A DNA stretch of 64,000 nucleotides from an uncultured Roseobacter sp. (GCF_947488185.1 NZ_CANKYM010000004.1:372001-436000); one strand, 5' to 3'; counted from the first letter of the stretch, positions 1-9,181 are shown. Notes: generated by a model from the letters alone, not told the origin. Program-made: numbers and translations.

Positions 1-1
1 G

Positions 2-277
2 GACTACAACGCCACCATGATTGCCAATGAGAGCGGTCAGGAGGGGATCGATGGTATGGTCGATCTGATCCACAAATATGTCTACACCGACCGTCCGCGC
101 GAAAAGGCGGCACCGTCGATCATCAATGGCACCATGCGGCTGAATGAAGGGGCGGCGTTGAACGTGGCCTCCGTGCGCGACCAGTTGGAATGGTTCCAAT
201 CCGAAGGGCTGGTGGATGCAGATATCACTCTGGATACCCTGCTGGATACCTCCTTTGTCGAGACAGTAGGCAGCTAG
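2..277 (+). CDS. ABC transporter substrate-binding protein, C-terminal fragment (NitT/TauT type)
   Basis: The reading frame is open at the left edge, so only the last 91 or so residues are present. The fragment lacks a recognisable enzyme motif. It contains a helical stretch (GQEGIDGMVDLIHKYVYTD) and a tail like those of SsuA/THI5-type periplasmic binding proteins. The assignment rests mainly on context: an ABC ATPase starts 5 nt downstream and a membrane permease follows, the usual order for NitT/TauT importers. It would bind the substrate in the periplasm. The substrate cannot be read from this piece. Confidence 0.6.
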   Translation, partial: DYNATMIANESGQEGIDGMVDLIHKYVYTDRPREKAAPSIINGTMRLNEGAALNVASVRDQLEWFQSEGLVDADITLDTLLDTSFVETVGS

Positions 278-282
278 GGCGG

Positions 283-1050
283 ATGGAACTGCGCCTGCGC
301 GGGGTTGGTCACAGCTATGGTGCCCGCGCAGTGCTGCGCGGCATCGACATCGACATCCCGGCGGGGCAGATTGTCTGCATCGTCGGGCCTTCCGGCTGTG
401 GTAAATCCACGCTGCTAAGGATGATGGGCGGGTTGGAAGAACCGGACCTTGGGGAGGTTCTCCAGGTGGGGCAGGCGCCCGAGGATTGCCTGAACCCGCT
501 GACCTACATCTTTCAGGATTTTGCTTTGCTGCCCTGGCGCACGGTTGCCGGGAATGTGTCTCTTGTGTTGGAAGACCATGGGGTCAAAGGCGCAGATGCG
601 CGCGCCATGATCGAGGATGTGCTGAAGCGCACGCGCCTTTCGGACTTTGCCGATGCATTGCCGCGACAGCTCTCTGGCGGCATGAAACAGCGGGTGGCGA
701 TTGCCCGTGCGCTGGTCGTCAATCCGGCAGTGATGCTGATGGATGAGCCGCTCTCGGCGTTGGACAGCCAGACGCGCGAGTTGCTGATGGACGATCTGAT
801 CAGCCTGTGGACAAGGACCCCCTTTACGGCAGTTTATGTGACGCACAATCTGGCTGAGGCCGTCAGATTGGGACACCGGATCGTGGTGCTGTCGCGCCGC
901 CCCGGTGAGGTTCGAGAGGTGGTCACGTTGGAAAAACCGCTTGAGGCTCGCGCCTATGGTGACGCAGATCTTGAGGTACAGCAGAAACACCTCTGGGAAT
1001 TGATGCGGGCGGAAGCGGCGGCTGCGGACGCGGAGTTGATCGGTGGATAA
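283..1050 (+). CDS. ABC transporter ATP-binding protein (NitT/TauT/SsuB family)
   Basis: Energises import of a small anion or organic nutrient together with the permease that follows. The 255-residue protein has a Walker A (GPSGCGKST, about residues 37-45), Q-loop (FQDFALLPW), signature LSGGMKQR, Walker B (VMLMDEP) and the switch His in YVTHNLAEA. FALLPWRT after the Q-loop is typical of the SsuB/TauB group. The frame extends upstream into the preceding gene, but the ATG at 283 starts the conserved domain and lies just after that gene's stop. The gene overlaps the permease by 8 nt, indicating translational coupling. Confidence 0.9.
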   Translation: MELRLRGVGHSYGARAVLRGIDIDIPAGQIVCIVGPSGCGKSTLLRMMGGLEEPDLGEVLQVGQAPEDCLNPLTYIFQDFALLPWRTVAGNVSLVLEDHGVKGADARAMIEDVLKRTRLSDFADALPRQLSGGMKQRVAIARALVVNPAVMLMDEPLSALDSQTRELLMDDLISLWTRTPFTAVYVTHNLAEAVRLGHRIVVLSRRPGEVREVVTLEKPLEARAYGDADLEVQQKHLWELMRAEAAAADAELIGG

Positions 1051-1837
1051 CCCGGTCAAAAAAGTCGTATTTAGGGGGGGAGGTTTTGCGCCGGTGACGC
1101 GCCGTTGGGTCGGATTTATAGTGTTTCTGGTCCTGTTACTGGCTGTTGAATGGGGCACGCGTACCGGGGTGATCTCGCCGCTTACGCTGCCCAAGCCAAG
1201 CGATGTTTTGCAAACATTTGCAGAGCTTTACAGCTCGGGGCTCTTGTTCCAGCACCTCTTGCCCTCTCTGTCCCGGCTGGCGGTCGGTGCCGCCCTGGGT
1301 GCGTCATTGGGGATTGGCGTGGGTCTTTTGATGGGATTGTTCTCTTTCATCCGCGCGGGATTGGTGCCCTTGGTGGCGGCGATCTTCCCAATTCCCAAGA
1401 TTGCCCTGCTGCCGCTCTTTGTGATCTGGTTCGGGATCGACGAAGGCAGCAAATATGCATTGATCGCCTTTGGTACCTTCACCCCGACGGTCGTGGCCAC
1501 CTATGCGGCTGTGGATAACGTAGACCGAACGCTGATCCGCATGGGGCAGAGTTTTGGGCTGAGCTGGCTCAGTATCGTCCGCAAGATTGTTCTTCCGGGG
1601 GCGATGCCGGGTATTCTTGCCGGTCTCCGGATTTCATTGGCGATTGCAATCATCCTGCTGGTCGCAGCGGAAATGCTTGGGGCGGAATATGGGATCGGTG
1701 CCTATATTCTCGAGGCGGGGTCGCTCTATGATCTGGAACGGCTTTTTGCAGGCGTGGTGATCCTGTCGGTTTTGGGTGTTCTGGTCAGCGCCGTGATCGG
1801 CGCCATCGAAAAGCGCGTGTTAAATTGGCGCAGTTAG
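1043..1837 (+). CDS. ABC transporter permease (SsuC/TauC-like)
   Basis: Inner-membrane permease of 264 residues with about six hydrophobic segments. The start is GTG, inside the end of the ATPase gene. The EAA-type cytoplasmic loop that contacts the ATPase is visible around residues 170-195 (MGQSFGLSWLSIVRKIVLPGA). It is one of three genes of one importer with the partial binding protein and the ATPase. The family covers nitrate, taurine, alkanesulfonate, pyrimidine and riboflavin precursors; the sequence alone does not choose among them. Confidence 0.88.
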   Translation: MDNPVKKVVFRGGGFAPVTRRWVGFIVFLVLLLAVEWGTRTGVISPLTLPKPSDVLQTFAELYSSGLLFQHLLPSLSRLAVGAALGASLGIGVGLLMGLFSFIRAGLVPLVAAIFPIPKIALLPLFVIWFGIDEGSKYALIAFGTFTPTVVATYAAVDNVDRTLIRMGQSFGLSWLSIVRKIVLPGAMPGILAGLRISLAIAIILLVAAEMLGAEYGIGAYILEAGSLYDLERLFAGVVILSVLGVLVSAVIGAIEKRVLNWRS

Positions 1838-2017
1838 GGGTTGTCGTCGGTGCCGCCAACGCGGTTTGGAAAAAACCGAGGCGGGTGAAAAGCCACTTCC
1901 CCGCGACTTCCGCTCCATGCTCTTGCGCACAAGGCAACGTGAACTCTCGCCTATGGCCTTGCGCCGGTATCCATGAGAGCAGTGGGAGCCACGAATTATT
2001 GAACGGAGAAGTGTCCC

Positions 2018-2554
2018 ATGCTGATGCCACGCCAGAAAACCCCCGACCTTGAGCTCCCCATTCTTGGTGGGGGCACATTCAACCTGTCAGAAGATGCCTC
2101 TGAACGGGGCACGGTTGTCTGTTTTTACCGGGGGCTGCATTGCCCGCTCTGCGCGACCTATCTGAAAGAGCTGGAAAAACGAACGCCGGAATTTGCGGAA
2201 CGTGGCGTGAAGACCATCGCGATCAGCAGCGATGGTGAAGAGCGCGCACAGGCAATGGCGGAAAAGATCCAGGCGAAAGAGCTGCGTTTCGGCTATGATC
2301 TGTCGCTGAGCAAGGCCAAGGAATGGGGGCTCTACATCTCTACATCGCGGGGCAAGACGTCGATCGGGATCGAAGAGCCTGCGCTTTTTTCCGAGCCGGG
2401 GTTGTTCATGGTGACACCGCAACAGACGCTTTACTACGGATCGGTGCAGACGATGCCATTCGTGCGCCCGCACTTCTCGGAACTGGTGGGGGCGTTGGAC
2501 TTTGCAATTAGCAATGACTATCCGGCGCGGGGCGAATACACCGGTGCGGTCTGA
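2018..2554 (+). CDS. AhpC/TSA peroxiredoxin-like protein
   Basis: A 178-residue thioredoxin-fold protein. The N-terminal strand and redox segment VCFYRGLHCPLCATYLKEL carries a CPLC pair at residues 42-45, in the place of the peroxidatic Cys of AhpC/TSA proteins. Unlike classical peroxiredoxins (PxxxTxxC), it has a CxxC arrangement, so it may be a thiol reductase or an atypical peroxidase. ATG 2018 follows GGAGAAGTGTCCC. The gene stands alone: 180 nt without a gene lie upstream and a convergent gene lies downstream. Substrate unknown. Confidence 0.78.
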   Translation: MLMPRQKTPDLELPILGGGTFNLSEDASERGTVVCFYRGLHCPLCATYLKELEKRTPEFAERGVKTIAISSDGEERAQAMAEKIQAKELRFGYDLSLSKAKEWGLYISTSRGKTSIGIEEPALFSEPGLFMVTPQQTLYYGSVQTMPFVRPHFSELVGALDFAISNDYPARGEYTGAV

Positions 2555-2562
2555 CAGAGGGT

Positions 2563-2661
2563 GGTTCTGATCGGGCGATTGGTCAGAACCGTGCTGTTGG
2601 TGAAAGGCGCGGCTGGCGCCGCACGACATGTCCCAGGCAAATCCTGAGCGGATTGGCCTGG
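2563..2661. terminator. Two hairpins between convergent genes
   Basis: First hairpin: GGTTCTGA (2563-2570) pairs perfectly with TCAGAACC (2583-2590). Second hairpin: the arm at 2633-2644 (CCAGGCAAATCC) pairs with 2650-2661 (GGATTGGCCTGG) with one mismatch and a 5-nt loop. Neither has a long T run. They sit between the peroxiredoxin-like gene and the minus-strand ligase, so a bidirectional termination or mRNA-end role is likely. Confidence 0.55.
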
Positions 2662-2683
2662 TGTTGGCACTTCGCGTCGCCTT

Positions 2684-4378
2684 TCATGCCTCACCAGAGA
2701 GCTCAGCCACCATCTGATCCCGCATGATGAACTTTTGCGGCTTGCCGGTGACCGTCATCGGCAGCTCGGATCTGACGCGGATATGCGTGGGCGTTTTGAA
2801 GTGGGCGATGTTTTCCCTGCAGAAGTCCCGTATCGTTTTCGGTGACGCCGTGGCACCTTCATGCAGCACCACCCAGACGCAGACGATTTCCCCCAAGGTG
2901 TCATCGGGGATGCCGAAAACCTGCGCCTGAGCGATATCTGGATGCGTATAGAGGAATTCCTCGATTTCCCTTGGGTAGATGTTCTCGCCCCCGCGCAGGA
3001 TCATGTCCTTGACGCGCCCGGTGATGCTGCAATAGCCCTCCGCATCCAGAGTGGCGAGGTCTCCGGTATGCATCCAGCCCTCGGCATCGATGCTCTGAGA
3101 GGTTTTTTCATCCTCTCCCCAGTAGCCTTTCATCACCGAATAGCCGCGGGTCAATAGCTCTCCCTGGTGTCCGGTGGGTACTGTGTGGCCTTCCGCATCG
3201 ACGAGACGGACTTCTACATGCGGATGGATGCGGCCCACCGAGGAGACCCGCTGGTCCAGCGGATCATCCACGTTGCTTTGGAAGGAAACAGGGGAGGTTT
3301 CGGTCATGCCGTAGGCGATGGTCACGCCTGTCATATGCATCTGCGATTGCACCTGTTTCATGATTTCGCGCGGGCAGGGGGCGCCGGCCATGATGCCCGT
3401 CCGCAGGGTGCTGAGATCGTAGCGGTCGAAGTCGGGCAGGGCGAGTTCGTTCACAAACATCGTGGGCACGCCGAAGAGAGCCGTGCAGCCTTCTTCCGAG
3501 ACGGCTTTCAGAGTTTCTCTCGCATCAAAGCCTTCGCCGGGAACCACGATGGTGGCGCCTTTGGTGACGCAGCCCAAGGTGCCCATCACCATGCCGAAGC
3601 AGTGATAGAAAGGCACCGGGATGCAGAGCTTGTCGCGTTCCGTCAGTTCAAGGGTTTGCGTGACGAAATGCGCGTTGTTGACGATGTTATGATGCGTGAG
3701 GCTGGCGCCTTTTGGACTGCCGGTGGTGCCGGAGGTGAACTGAATGTTGATCACATCCTGCGGGTCGAGACGGGCACTGATGGAGTCGAGGTCGGCTGTG
3801 CTGGCTTTGCCTGGCCTGCACAGCGCGTCAAAACTGTGCATCCCTTCCGGGATGTCCTGCCCCATCACGATGACATGGCGCAGGTGGGGCAGCTTGGCGG
3901 CGCGCAGGAGACCCGTGGTCTGGCCCAGTTCAGGGGCAAGCTTTTGCAGCATGCCGGTGTAGTCCGAGGATTTGAAGGCGCGGGCCGTGATCAACGCCCG
4001 GCAGCCGACCTTGTTCAGGGCGAACTCAAGCTCCGACAGGCGGTAGGCAGGATTGATGCACACCAGCACGGCCCCGATGCGGGCGGTGGCGAACTGGGTG
4101 AGCAGCCATTCATAGCGGTTTGGCGACCAGATGCCGACGCGGTCGCCCTGGCTGATCCCCAGATCAAGCAGTCCGGCGGCGCAGCGGTCTACCTCTCGGC
4201 TGAGATCACTATAGCTCCATCGGATATCCTGAGTGCGAAAGATAGCCGCGAGATGGTCCGGGAGCCGCGCGGTCGTTTGTGCCAGCATATCAGGCAAGGT
4301 CATGTTCAGAAGAGGCGCAGATGTGTCGCCGATCACATGGGACATCCCCTTGCGCGGTCGTCTATTGTGCCTGCTCAT
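2684..4378 (-). CDS. AMP-dependent acyl-CoA synthetase/ligase
   Basis: A 564-residue ANL-family enzyme that activates a carboxylic acid with ATP and transfers it to CoA. The P-loop [10 protein letters not shown], the core YGMTETSP, the hinge region ([20 protein letters not shown]) and the C-terminal catalytic Lys motif ([10 protein letters not shown]) are all visible. The length fits the FadD/medium-chain acyl-CoA synthetase group. ATG 4378 is chosen because GGGAGG lies 7 nt upstream; an in-frame ATG at 4345 has the purine-rich stretch too close. The gene starts 22 nt after the stop of the RpiR regulator on the same strand, so the two are probably co-transcribed. The ligase may therefore belong to the pathway encoded divergently. 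Substrate not predictable. Confidence 0.9.
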   Translation of the reverse strand: MSRHNRRPRKGMSHVIGDTSAPLLNMTLPDMLAQTTARLPDHLAAIFRTQDIRWSYSDLSREVDRCAAGLLDLGISQGDRVGIWSPNRYEWLLTQFATARIGAVLVCINPAYRLSELEFALNKVGCRALITARAFKSSDYTGMLQKLAPELGQTTGLLRAAKLPHLRHVIVMGQDIPEGMHSFDALCRPGKASTADLDSISARLDPQDVINIQFTSGTTGSPKGASLTHHNIVNNAHFVTQTLELTERDKLCIPVPFYHCFGMVMGTLGCVTKGATIVVPGEGFDARETLKAVSEEGCTALFGVPTMFVNELALPDFDRYDLSTLRTGIMAGAPCPREIMKQVQSQMHMTGVTIAYGMTETSPVSFQSNVDDPLDQRVSSVGRIHPHVEVRLVDAEGHTVPTGHQGELLTRGYSVMKGYWGEDEKTSQSIDAEGWMHTGDLATLDAEGYCSITGRVKDMILRGGENIYPREIEEFLYTHPDIAQAQVFGIPDDTLGEIVCVWVVLHEGATASPKTIRDFCRENIAHFKTPTHIRVRSELPMTVTGKPQKFIMRDQMVAELSGEA

Positions 4379-4400
4379 AACTATCCCTCCCGACGCATCT

Positions 4401-5273
4401 CTAGATGAATTTACGGAAGAGTTTGGTTTGGTCAAACATGTCTTCCAGCGTTTGCATCCGGTCTTTGGTATCGGCCCAGGACAGGTCCTGCACCGCCGCG
4501 ATGACCGTCTCGACCAACAGCAATGTGGTGGCGGCGGAATCCCAGGCCGAGGGCACAACGATCCGGCTGGAGAAACAGATATCGGCGAGGCTGTGGATGG
4601 GGGACCGCCACTGATCGGTAAAGAGAATGATCCGCGCGCCCCGTGCCTGGGCGATTTCTGCCAGCTTGAGCGTATTGCTCTCGTACCGGCGCACGTCGAA
4701 GATCGCGAAAGTATCGCCCTCCTTCACGTCCAGCAGGTAATGCGGCCAGGCGTTGGAGGTGGACTGGATATGGATCACCTCCGGGCGGATCATCTGCATG
4801 TGCAGAAAGAGATATTCCGCCAGCGTGTGGGTGATCCGCCCGCCGACGATGTGCAACCGTGAACTGGTGTCGGCCAGTTGCGCACAGGCTGCATCGAAAT
4901 CATTGGTGTCGATCTGGGCCAGCGAATGGCGGATGTTCTGGATCACCGCCTCGGTGAAACGGTTCAGCATGTGGCCTTCCGGGGCGCCCTCGGCCCAGGT
5001 GTCATGTTTGGCGATGGGGCCACTGACCTTCGCCTTCAATTCCTCTCGCAGATCGGCCTGAAACTCCGGATACCCTTTGAACCCCAGCTTCTGCACCATC
5101 CGCGCCACGGTCGGGGTCGAGACATCGGCATCCTTGGCCAGGGTCGCAATCGGACCAAGCCCTGAGGCAGGGTAGTTTTCCAGGATCGCATGGGCCAGCT
5201 GTCGCTCGGCACGGGTCAGGGTTTCAAGCCGGGCCTGAATGCGGTCTGCGATGGTAAGATTGGCGTCATCCAA
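4401..5273 (-). CDS. RpiR/MurR-family transcriptional regulator
   Basis: A 290-residue regulator. An N-terminal HTH_6 domain (residues 1-77, with [20 protein letters not shown] as the recognition region) is followed by a SIS domain (about 125-260, [17 protein letters not shown] onward) that binds a phosphorylated or otherwise anionic ligand. The start is TTG at 5273, preceded by AGAAGG at a good distance. It is divergent from the amidohydrolase-TRAP-ligase operon and shares a 120-nt control region containing a perfect inverted repeat. It is the obvious candidate to control both directions in response to the transported substrate or an intermediate. Confidence 0.88.
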   Translation of the reverse strand: MDDANLTIADRIQARLETLTRAERQLAHAILENYPASGLGPIATLAKDADVSTPTVARMVQKLGFKGYPEFQADLREELKAKVSGPIAKHDTWAEGAPEGHMLNRFTEAVIQNIRHSLAQIDTNDFDAACAQLADTSSRLHIVGGRITHTLAEYLFLHMQMIRPEVIHIQSTSNAWPHYLLDVKEGDTFAIFDVRRYESNTLKLAEIAQARGARIILFTDQWRSPIHSLADICFSSRIVVPSAWDSAATTLLLVETVIAAVQDLSWADTKDRMQTLEDMFDQTKLFRKFI

Positions 5274-5320
5274 ATCGGGTGCCTTCTTTTTGATGGATTT
5301 TTTTACAGATCATAGAGGAC

Positions 5321-5350
5321 TGAAAGAATAGTTTCATTATTCTGTTGACA
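5321..5350. promoter_or_regulatory. Candidate RpiR operator and -35 element
   Basis: TGAAA (5321-5325) and TTTCA (5332-5336) form a perfect inverted repeat with a 6-nt spacer. A second, overlapping repeat is GAATA (5326-5330) with TATTC (5338-5342). TTGACA follows at 5345-5350. If that is a -35 box, a repressor on the repeat would block it. A -10 about 17 nt further on would favour the ATG at 5393 over the one at 5375 for the next gene. Confidence 0.5.
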
Positions 5351-5392
5351 GAATCCCGATCCGGCAAGAAATTTATGCGAAACGGGGGTCGA

Positions 5393-6157
5393 ATGACGAA
5401 ACCAGGCGCAGCGCAACAGGAGGATGTACCGGTGCATGTACTACATGCAGATGGTGCGTCCGGTACCGTGCTGGTCTGCGAACACGCCAGCGCCTTCTTC
5501 CCGCCGGAACTGAACGCGCTCGGGCTGCCGTCTGACATGCAAAAGGGCCACGCAGCTTGGGATCCCGGCGCACTGGCGGTTGCGCGCAGGATGTCGGAGC
5601 GTCTCGATGCGCCCCTTGTGGCAGGCGCCGTGTCGCGGTTGATCTATGATTGCAACCGCCCGCCCGAAGCCGCCTCCGCCATTCTGGACCAGAGCGAAGG
5701 CCGCGACATTCCGGGCAACATCGGCCTCAGCGGGGCGGATCGGGCAGACCGTGTTGTACGCTATTATCTGCCGTTCGAGGCCGCGGTACGCGACACCATG
5801 GATGCGGCGAACGCGCGGGTTCTGGTAACCGTGCATAGTTTCACGCCGGTTTTCATGAGGCAGACCCGCGACGTGGAAATCGGTATCCTGCATGACAGCG
5901 ACACGCGGCTTGCGGATGCCATGCTCAGCACAGCGACCCGGCACACGGCGCTGCACGTCCAGCGGAATGCGCCCTATGGACCCGAGGACGGCGTAACGCA
6001 TACGCTGAAACTGCACGGGCAGAGCCGCGGCATCCCCAATGTGATGCTTGAGGTCCGCAACGATCTGATCGCCACTGCGCAACAGCAGCAGGACGTGGCG
6101 GAAATGCTGGTCGGTTGGGTCGCCCAGGCGCTTGCGGCATTGGAGGCGGCAGCATGA
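5393..6157 (+). CDS. N-formylglutamate amidohydrolase family protein
   Basis: A 254-residue Zn-dependent amidohydrolase (FGase fold). VLVCEHASAFFPPE, the HAAWDPGALAVA segment and the VTVHSFTPVF segment match conserved metal/substrate regions of the family. It is distinct from the HutG at 25792. As first gene of the TRAP-ligase-dehydrogenase operon, it is more likely to hydrolyse a gamma-glutamyl or N-acyl amide made in that pathway than to take part in histidine breakdown; that role is inference. ATG 5393 has GGGGG upstream; an ATG at 5375 is also in frame. Its stop overlaps the start of dctQ (ATGA). Confidence 0.85.
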   Translation: MTKPGAAQQEDVPVHVLHADGASGTVLVCEHASAFFPPELNALGLPSDMQKGHAAWDPGALAVARRMSERLDAPLVAGAVSRLIYDCNRPPEAASAILDQSEGRDIPGNIGLSGADRADRVVRYYLPFEAAVRDTMDAANARVLVTVHSFTPVFMRQTRDVEIGILHDSDTRLADAMLSTATRHTALHVQRNAPYGPEDGVTHTLKLHGQSRGIPNVMLEVRNDLIATAQQQQDVAEMLVGWVAQALAALEAAA

Positions 6158-6732
6158 GGCGCGTAGCCGCTTTCTATGTCCGCTGGGTGGATGCGGTGAA
6201 CTACCGGATCGGACGCATCATGATGTACGGTATCTTTGTCATGATGGCGATCCTGCTGTGGTCGTCGATCTCCAAGACGTTTTTCCTGCCGACCCTCTGG
6301 ACGCTGGAAATGGCGCAATTTGCGATGGTTGCCTACTACATCACCGGTGGGCCTTACGCGATGCAACTGGGCGCGAATGTGCGCATGGACCTCTTCTATC
6401 ACAACTGGTCGGTGGAGAAGAAAGCGTGGTTCGACGCCTTCACCGTGCTGTTGCTGATCTTTTATCTGGGCATCCTGCTCTACGGCGCGCTGGGGTCGAC
6501 CGCCTATTCGCTGGGGTATTGGGGGCAGGAGCCGCTGACCTATTTCGCCGGGCTTTTGACAGGGACGGAGGAGGTCGGCCGGCTGGAGCGCTCCAGCACC
6601 GCGTGGCGACCCTATATCTGGCCGATCAAGGCGGTGATGATCGCGGGGTTCTTCCTGATGCTGCTGCAGGCGATCTCCGAGCTGATCAAGGATATTGCGA
6701 CATTGCGTGAGGTCGATCTCGATGTCGTATGA
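6154..6732 (+). CDS. TRAP transporter small permease (DctQ-like)
   Basis: A 192-residue membrane protein with four hydrophobic segments, the normal topology of the small TRAP subunit, which links the binding protein to the large permease. ATG 6154 overlaps the preceding stop and has GGAGGC upstream. The IGRIMMYGIFVMMAILLWSS first segment and the long TM3-TM4 loop fit the larger DctQ subgroup seen with mannitol/chloroaromatic-type systems. The 3' end overlaps dctM by 11 nt. Confidence 0.87.
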   Translation: MRRVAAFYVRWVDAVNYRIGRIMMYGIFVMMAILLWSSISKTFFLPTLWTLEMAQFAMVAYYITGGPYAMQLGANVRMDLFYHNWSVEKKAWFDAFTVLLLIFYLGILLYGALGSTAYSLGYWGQEPLTYFAGLLTGTEEVGRLERSSTAWRPYIWPIKAVMIAGFFLMLLQAISELIKDIATLREVDLDVV

Positions 6733-8044
6733 GATGATCGCGATCCTGATGTTTGCCTCAATGATGCTGATGCTGATGACTGGCCAACGGGTGTTCGGCG
6801 CCATCGGCGGTGTCGCGGCGATTGCGGCGGTGCTGCTCTGGACGCCGGGCGGGGTTAACATCCCGTTTTCCTCCGCCATGAAGTTGATGAAATGGTACCC
6901 GCTGCTGACGCTGCCGATGTTCATTTTCATGGGTTACGTGCTGTCGGAATCGAAGATCGCGGATGACCTCTACCGGATGTTTCACGTCTGGATGGGGCCG
7001 GTGTCCGGTGGGTTGGCGATTGGGACCATCGGGCTGATGGTGCTGGTCTCCGCCATGAATGGCTTGAGCGTCGCGGGCATGGCCATCGGCGCGACGATCG
7101 CGCTGCCGGAGCTTTTGCGGCGCGGCTATGACAAGCGCATGGTGACGGGGGTGATCCAGGCGGGGTCATCTTTAGGTATCCTAGTGCCGCCTTCCGTGGT
7201 GCTGGTGCTCTACGCGATGATCGCCCGTCAGCCTGTGGGCCAGCTGTGGCTGGCCGGTGTTGTGCCGGGGCTGATGATGGCAGCGGCGTTCATTCTCTAT
7301 ATCTACCTGCGCTGCAAGGCGAACCCAGCGCTAGGCCCCGTGCTGCCACCCGAAGAGCGCACCGTGCCGATGGCGGAAAAGCTGCGGCTGCTGCGGGCGG
7401 GGCTGCTGCCCATTGTGATCTTCATGGCGATGATGGTGCCTTTTGTGAACGGCTGGACCAGCCTCGTGGAAAGCTCGGCCATCGGCGCGCTCACGGCCTT
7501 CATGGCCGCTGTTTTGAAAGGCCGAATGAACAAGGAGGTCTTCGAGACGTCCGTGCGCCAAACGCTGGCGATCTCCTGCATGTTCATGTGGATTATTCTG
7601 GCCGCCCTCGGGTTTGGTGCGGTTTTCGACGGTTTGGGTGCGGTTAAAGCGATTGATCAGTTGTTTACGGAACAGCTTGGCCTGAACCCTTGGATGATCC
7701 TGATCCTCATGCAGCTTTCGTTTCTTCTGATGGGCACCTTTCTGGATGACACCGCGATGCTGGTGATCGTAGCGCCGCTCTATGTGCCACTGGTCGCCGC
7801 CTTGGGATTTGATCTGATCTGGTACGGCGTGCTCTACACGATCACCACACAGATCGCCTATATGACACCGCCCTTCGGCTATAATCTCTTTCTGATGCGG
7901 GCGATGGCGCCGCCCGAGATCACGCTCAAGGACATCTACGGCTCGATCCTGCCGTTCGTGATCGTGATGATTGGATGCCTCGCGTTGATCATGACCTTCC
8001 CGCAGATCGCCCTGTGGCTGCCGGAGTATGTTTACGGAAAATAA
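6722..8044 (+). CDS. TRAP transporter large permease (DctM-like)
   Basis: A 440-residue, 12-segment permease of the DctM family, the ion-coupled channel of a TRAP uptake system. Conserved family stretches include MNGLSVAGMAIGATIALPELL and QAGSSLGILVPPSVVLVLY, and YMTPPFGYNLFLMR near the C-terminus. ATG 6722 (GAGG 9 nt upstream) is preferred over upstream starts inside dctQ. A hairpin and the binding-protein gene follow. Confidence 0.93.
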   Translation: MSYEMIAILMFASMMLMLMTGQRVFGAIGGVAAIAAVLLWTPGGVNIPFSSAMKLMKWYPLLTLPMFIFMGYVLSESKIADDLYRMFHVWMGPVSGGLAIGTIGLMVLVSAMNGLSVAGMAIGATIALPELLRRGYDKRMVTGVIQAGSSLGILVPPSVVLVLYAMIARQPVGQLWLAGVVPGLMMAAAFILYIYLRCKANPALGPVLPPEERTVPMAEKLRLLRAGLLPIVIFMAMMVPFVNGWTSLVESSAIGALTAFMAAVLKGRMNKEVFETSVRQTLAISCMFMWIILAALGFGAVFDGLGAVKAIDQLFTEQLGLNPWMILILMQLSFLLMGTFLDDTAMLVIVAPLYVPLVAALGFDLIWYGVLYTITTQIAYMTPPFGYNLFLMRAMAPPEITLKDIYGSILPFVIVMIGCLALIMTFPQIALWLPEYVYGK

Positions 8045-8050
8045 TCAAGA

Positions 8051-8066
8051 CCCCGGCTGACCGGGG
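8051..8066 (+). terminator. Intercistronic hairpin before dctP
   Basis: CCCCGG (8051-8056) and CCGGGG (8061-8066) with a CTGA loop lie between dctM and dctP. There is no U-tract, so it may stabilise the dctP mRNA 5' end or set relative expression rather than terminate fully. Confidence 0.5.
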
Positions 8067-8092
8067 CATTCACCTCAACAAGGAGTAAGACC

Positions 8093-9127
8093 ATGACAAC
8101 AAGACGTAAGTTTCTGACCAGCGCCGCAGCCGGGGCCGCAGCAGCGCCGCTGGCCGCCCCTGCGCTGGCGCAAGGCACGATCACATGGCGGATGCAGACC
8201 TATGCGGGCCCCGCACTCGCTGAGCATGTGATCAAGCCCGCCATCGACAGCTTCAACAAGATCGCCGGCGACCGCATGCAGATCGAGCTTTTCTTTGCCG
8301 ATCAGTTGGTACCCACGGGGGAGCTCTTCCGCGCCATGCAGAACGGCACCATCGACGCCGTGCAGTCGGATGACGACAGCATGGCCTCGCCCACGGAAGT
8401 CACCGTTTTTGGCGGTTATTTCCCCTTCGCCTCGCGCTACTCACTCGATGTGCCGGTGCTCTTCAACCAATACGGGCTGAACGAGATATGGGACGAGCAG
8501 TACTCCGCCGTCGGTGTAAAGCACATCTCGGCGGGCGCTTGGGACCCGTGTCATTTCGCCACCAAGGACCCGATCCGAAGCCTCGAAGACCTCAAGGGCA
8601 AGCGCGTCTTCACCTTCCCCACCGCGGGCCGGTTCCTCACGCAATTCGGCGTGGTCCCGGTGACCCTGCCGTGGGAGGACATCGAGGTCGCGGTACAGAC
8701 CGGCGAGCTTGACGGCATCGCGTGGTCCGGCATCACCGAGGACTACACCGTCGGCTGGGCGGATGTGACCAACTACTTCCTGACCAACAATATCTCCGGC
8801 GCCTGGGCGGGCTCGTTCTTTGCGAATATGGAAAGCTACAACGCGCTGCCGCCGGATCTACAGGAACTGCTGAAGGTCTGCATGGACCAGTCGCATTACT
8901 ATCGCCAGTGGTGGTATTGGGGTGGCGAGGCCAATCTGCGGGTGAACGGCACCAAGATGGAGTTGACCTCGATCCCCGACGCTGAATGGCAGCAGGTTGA
9001 GGACGCAGCGCTCAAGTTCTGGGACGAGATCGCGGCGGAATCCGAGACCAAGGCGAAGGTTGTGGACATCTTTAAGAAGTACAATGCTGATATGGTCAAG
9101 GCCGGACGGCCTTATCGTTACACCTGA
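8093..9127 (+). CDS. TRAP transporter substrate-binding protein (DctP-like)
   Basis: A 344-residue periplasmic solute receptor. The N-terminus has a twin-arginine signal (TTRRKFLTSAAAG, then APALAQG), so it is probably exported folded by the Tat system. The mature part carries the DctP core, including LKGKRVFTFPTAGRFLTQFG, where the conserved Arg that salt-bridges a carboxylate normally lies nearby, and an aromatic-rich C-terminal stretch (YYRQWWYWGGEAN). That stretch resembles TRAP receptors of the mannitol/chloroaromatic and keto-acid group. ATG 8093 follows AAGGAG. Ligand unknown; context suggests an amine-containing compound. Confidence 0.9.
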   Translation: MTTRRKFLTSAAAGAAAAPLAAPALAQGTITWRMQTYAGPALAEHVIKPAIDSFNKIAGDRMQIELFFADQLVPTGELFRAMQNGTIDAVQSDDDSMASPTEVTVFGGYFPFASRYSLDVPVLFNQYGLNEIWDEQYSAVGVKHISAGAWDPCHFATKDPIRSLEDLKGKRVFTFPTAGRFLTQFGVVPVTLPWEDIEVAVQTGELDGIAWSGITEDYTVGWADVTNYFLTNNISGAWAGSFFANMESYNALPPDLQELLKVCMDQSHYYRQWWYWGGEANLRVNGTKMELTSIPDAEWQQVEDAALKFWDEIAAESETKAKVVDIFKKYNADMVKAGRPYRYT

Positions 9128-9133
9128 TGACTG

Positions 9134-9157
9134 CGGGGGCGGTGTGTACCGCCCCCG
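9134..9157 (+). terminator. Strong hairpin between dctP and the ligase gene
   Basis: CGGGGGCGGT (9134-9143) pairs perfectly over 10 bp with ACCGCCCCCG (9148-9157) around a GTGT loop. No U-tract follows. It probably protects or partly terminates the dctP message and reduces expression of the enzymes downstream. Confidence 0.6.
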
Positions 9158-9181
9158 ACCTTCAACGAAACGGACACTCCC

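Noticed and set aside
1838-2017. Possible riboswitch in the 180-nt gap before the peroxiredoxin-like gene
   Set aside because: I could not identify a known riboswitch core. A covariance search (Infernal against Rfam) would decide.
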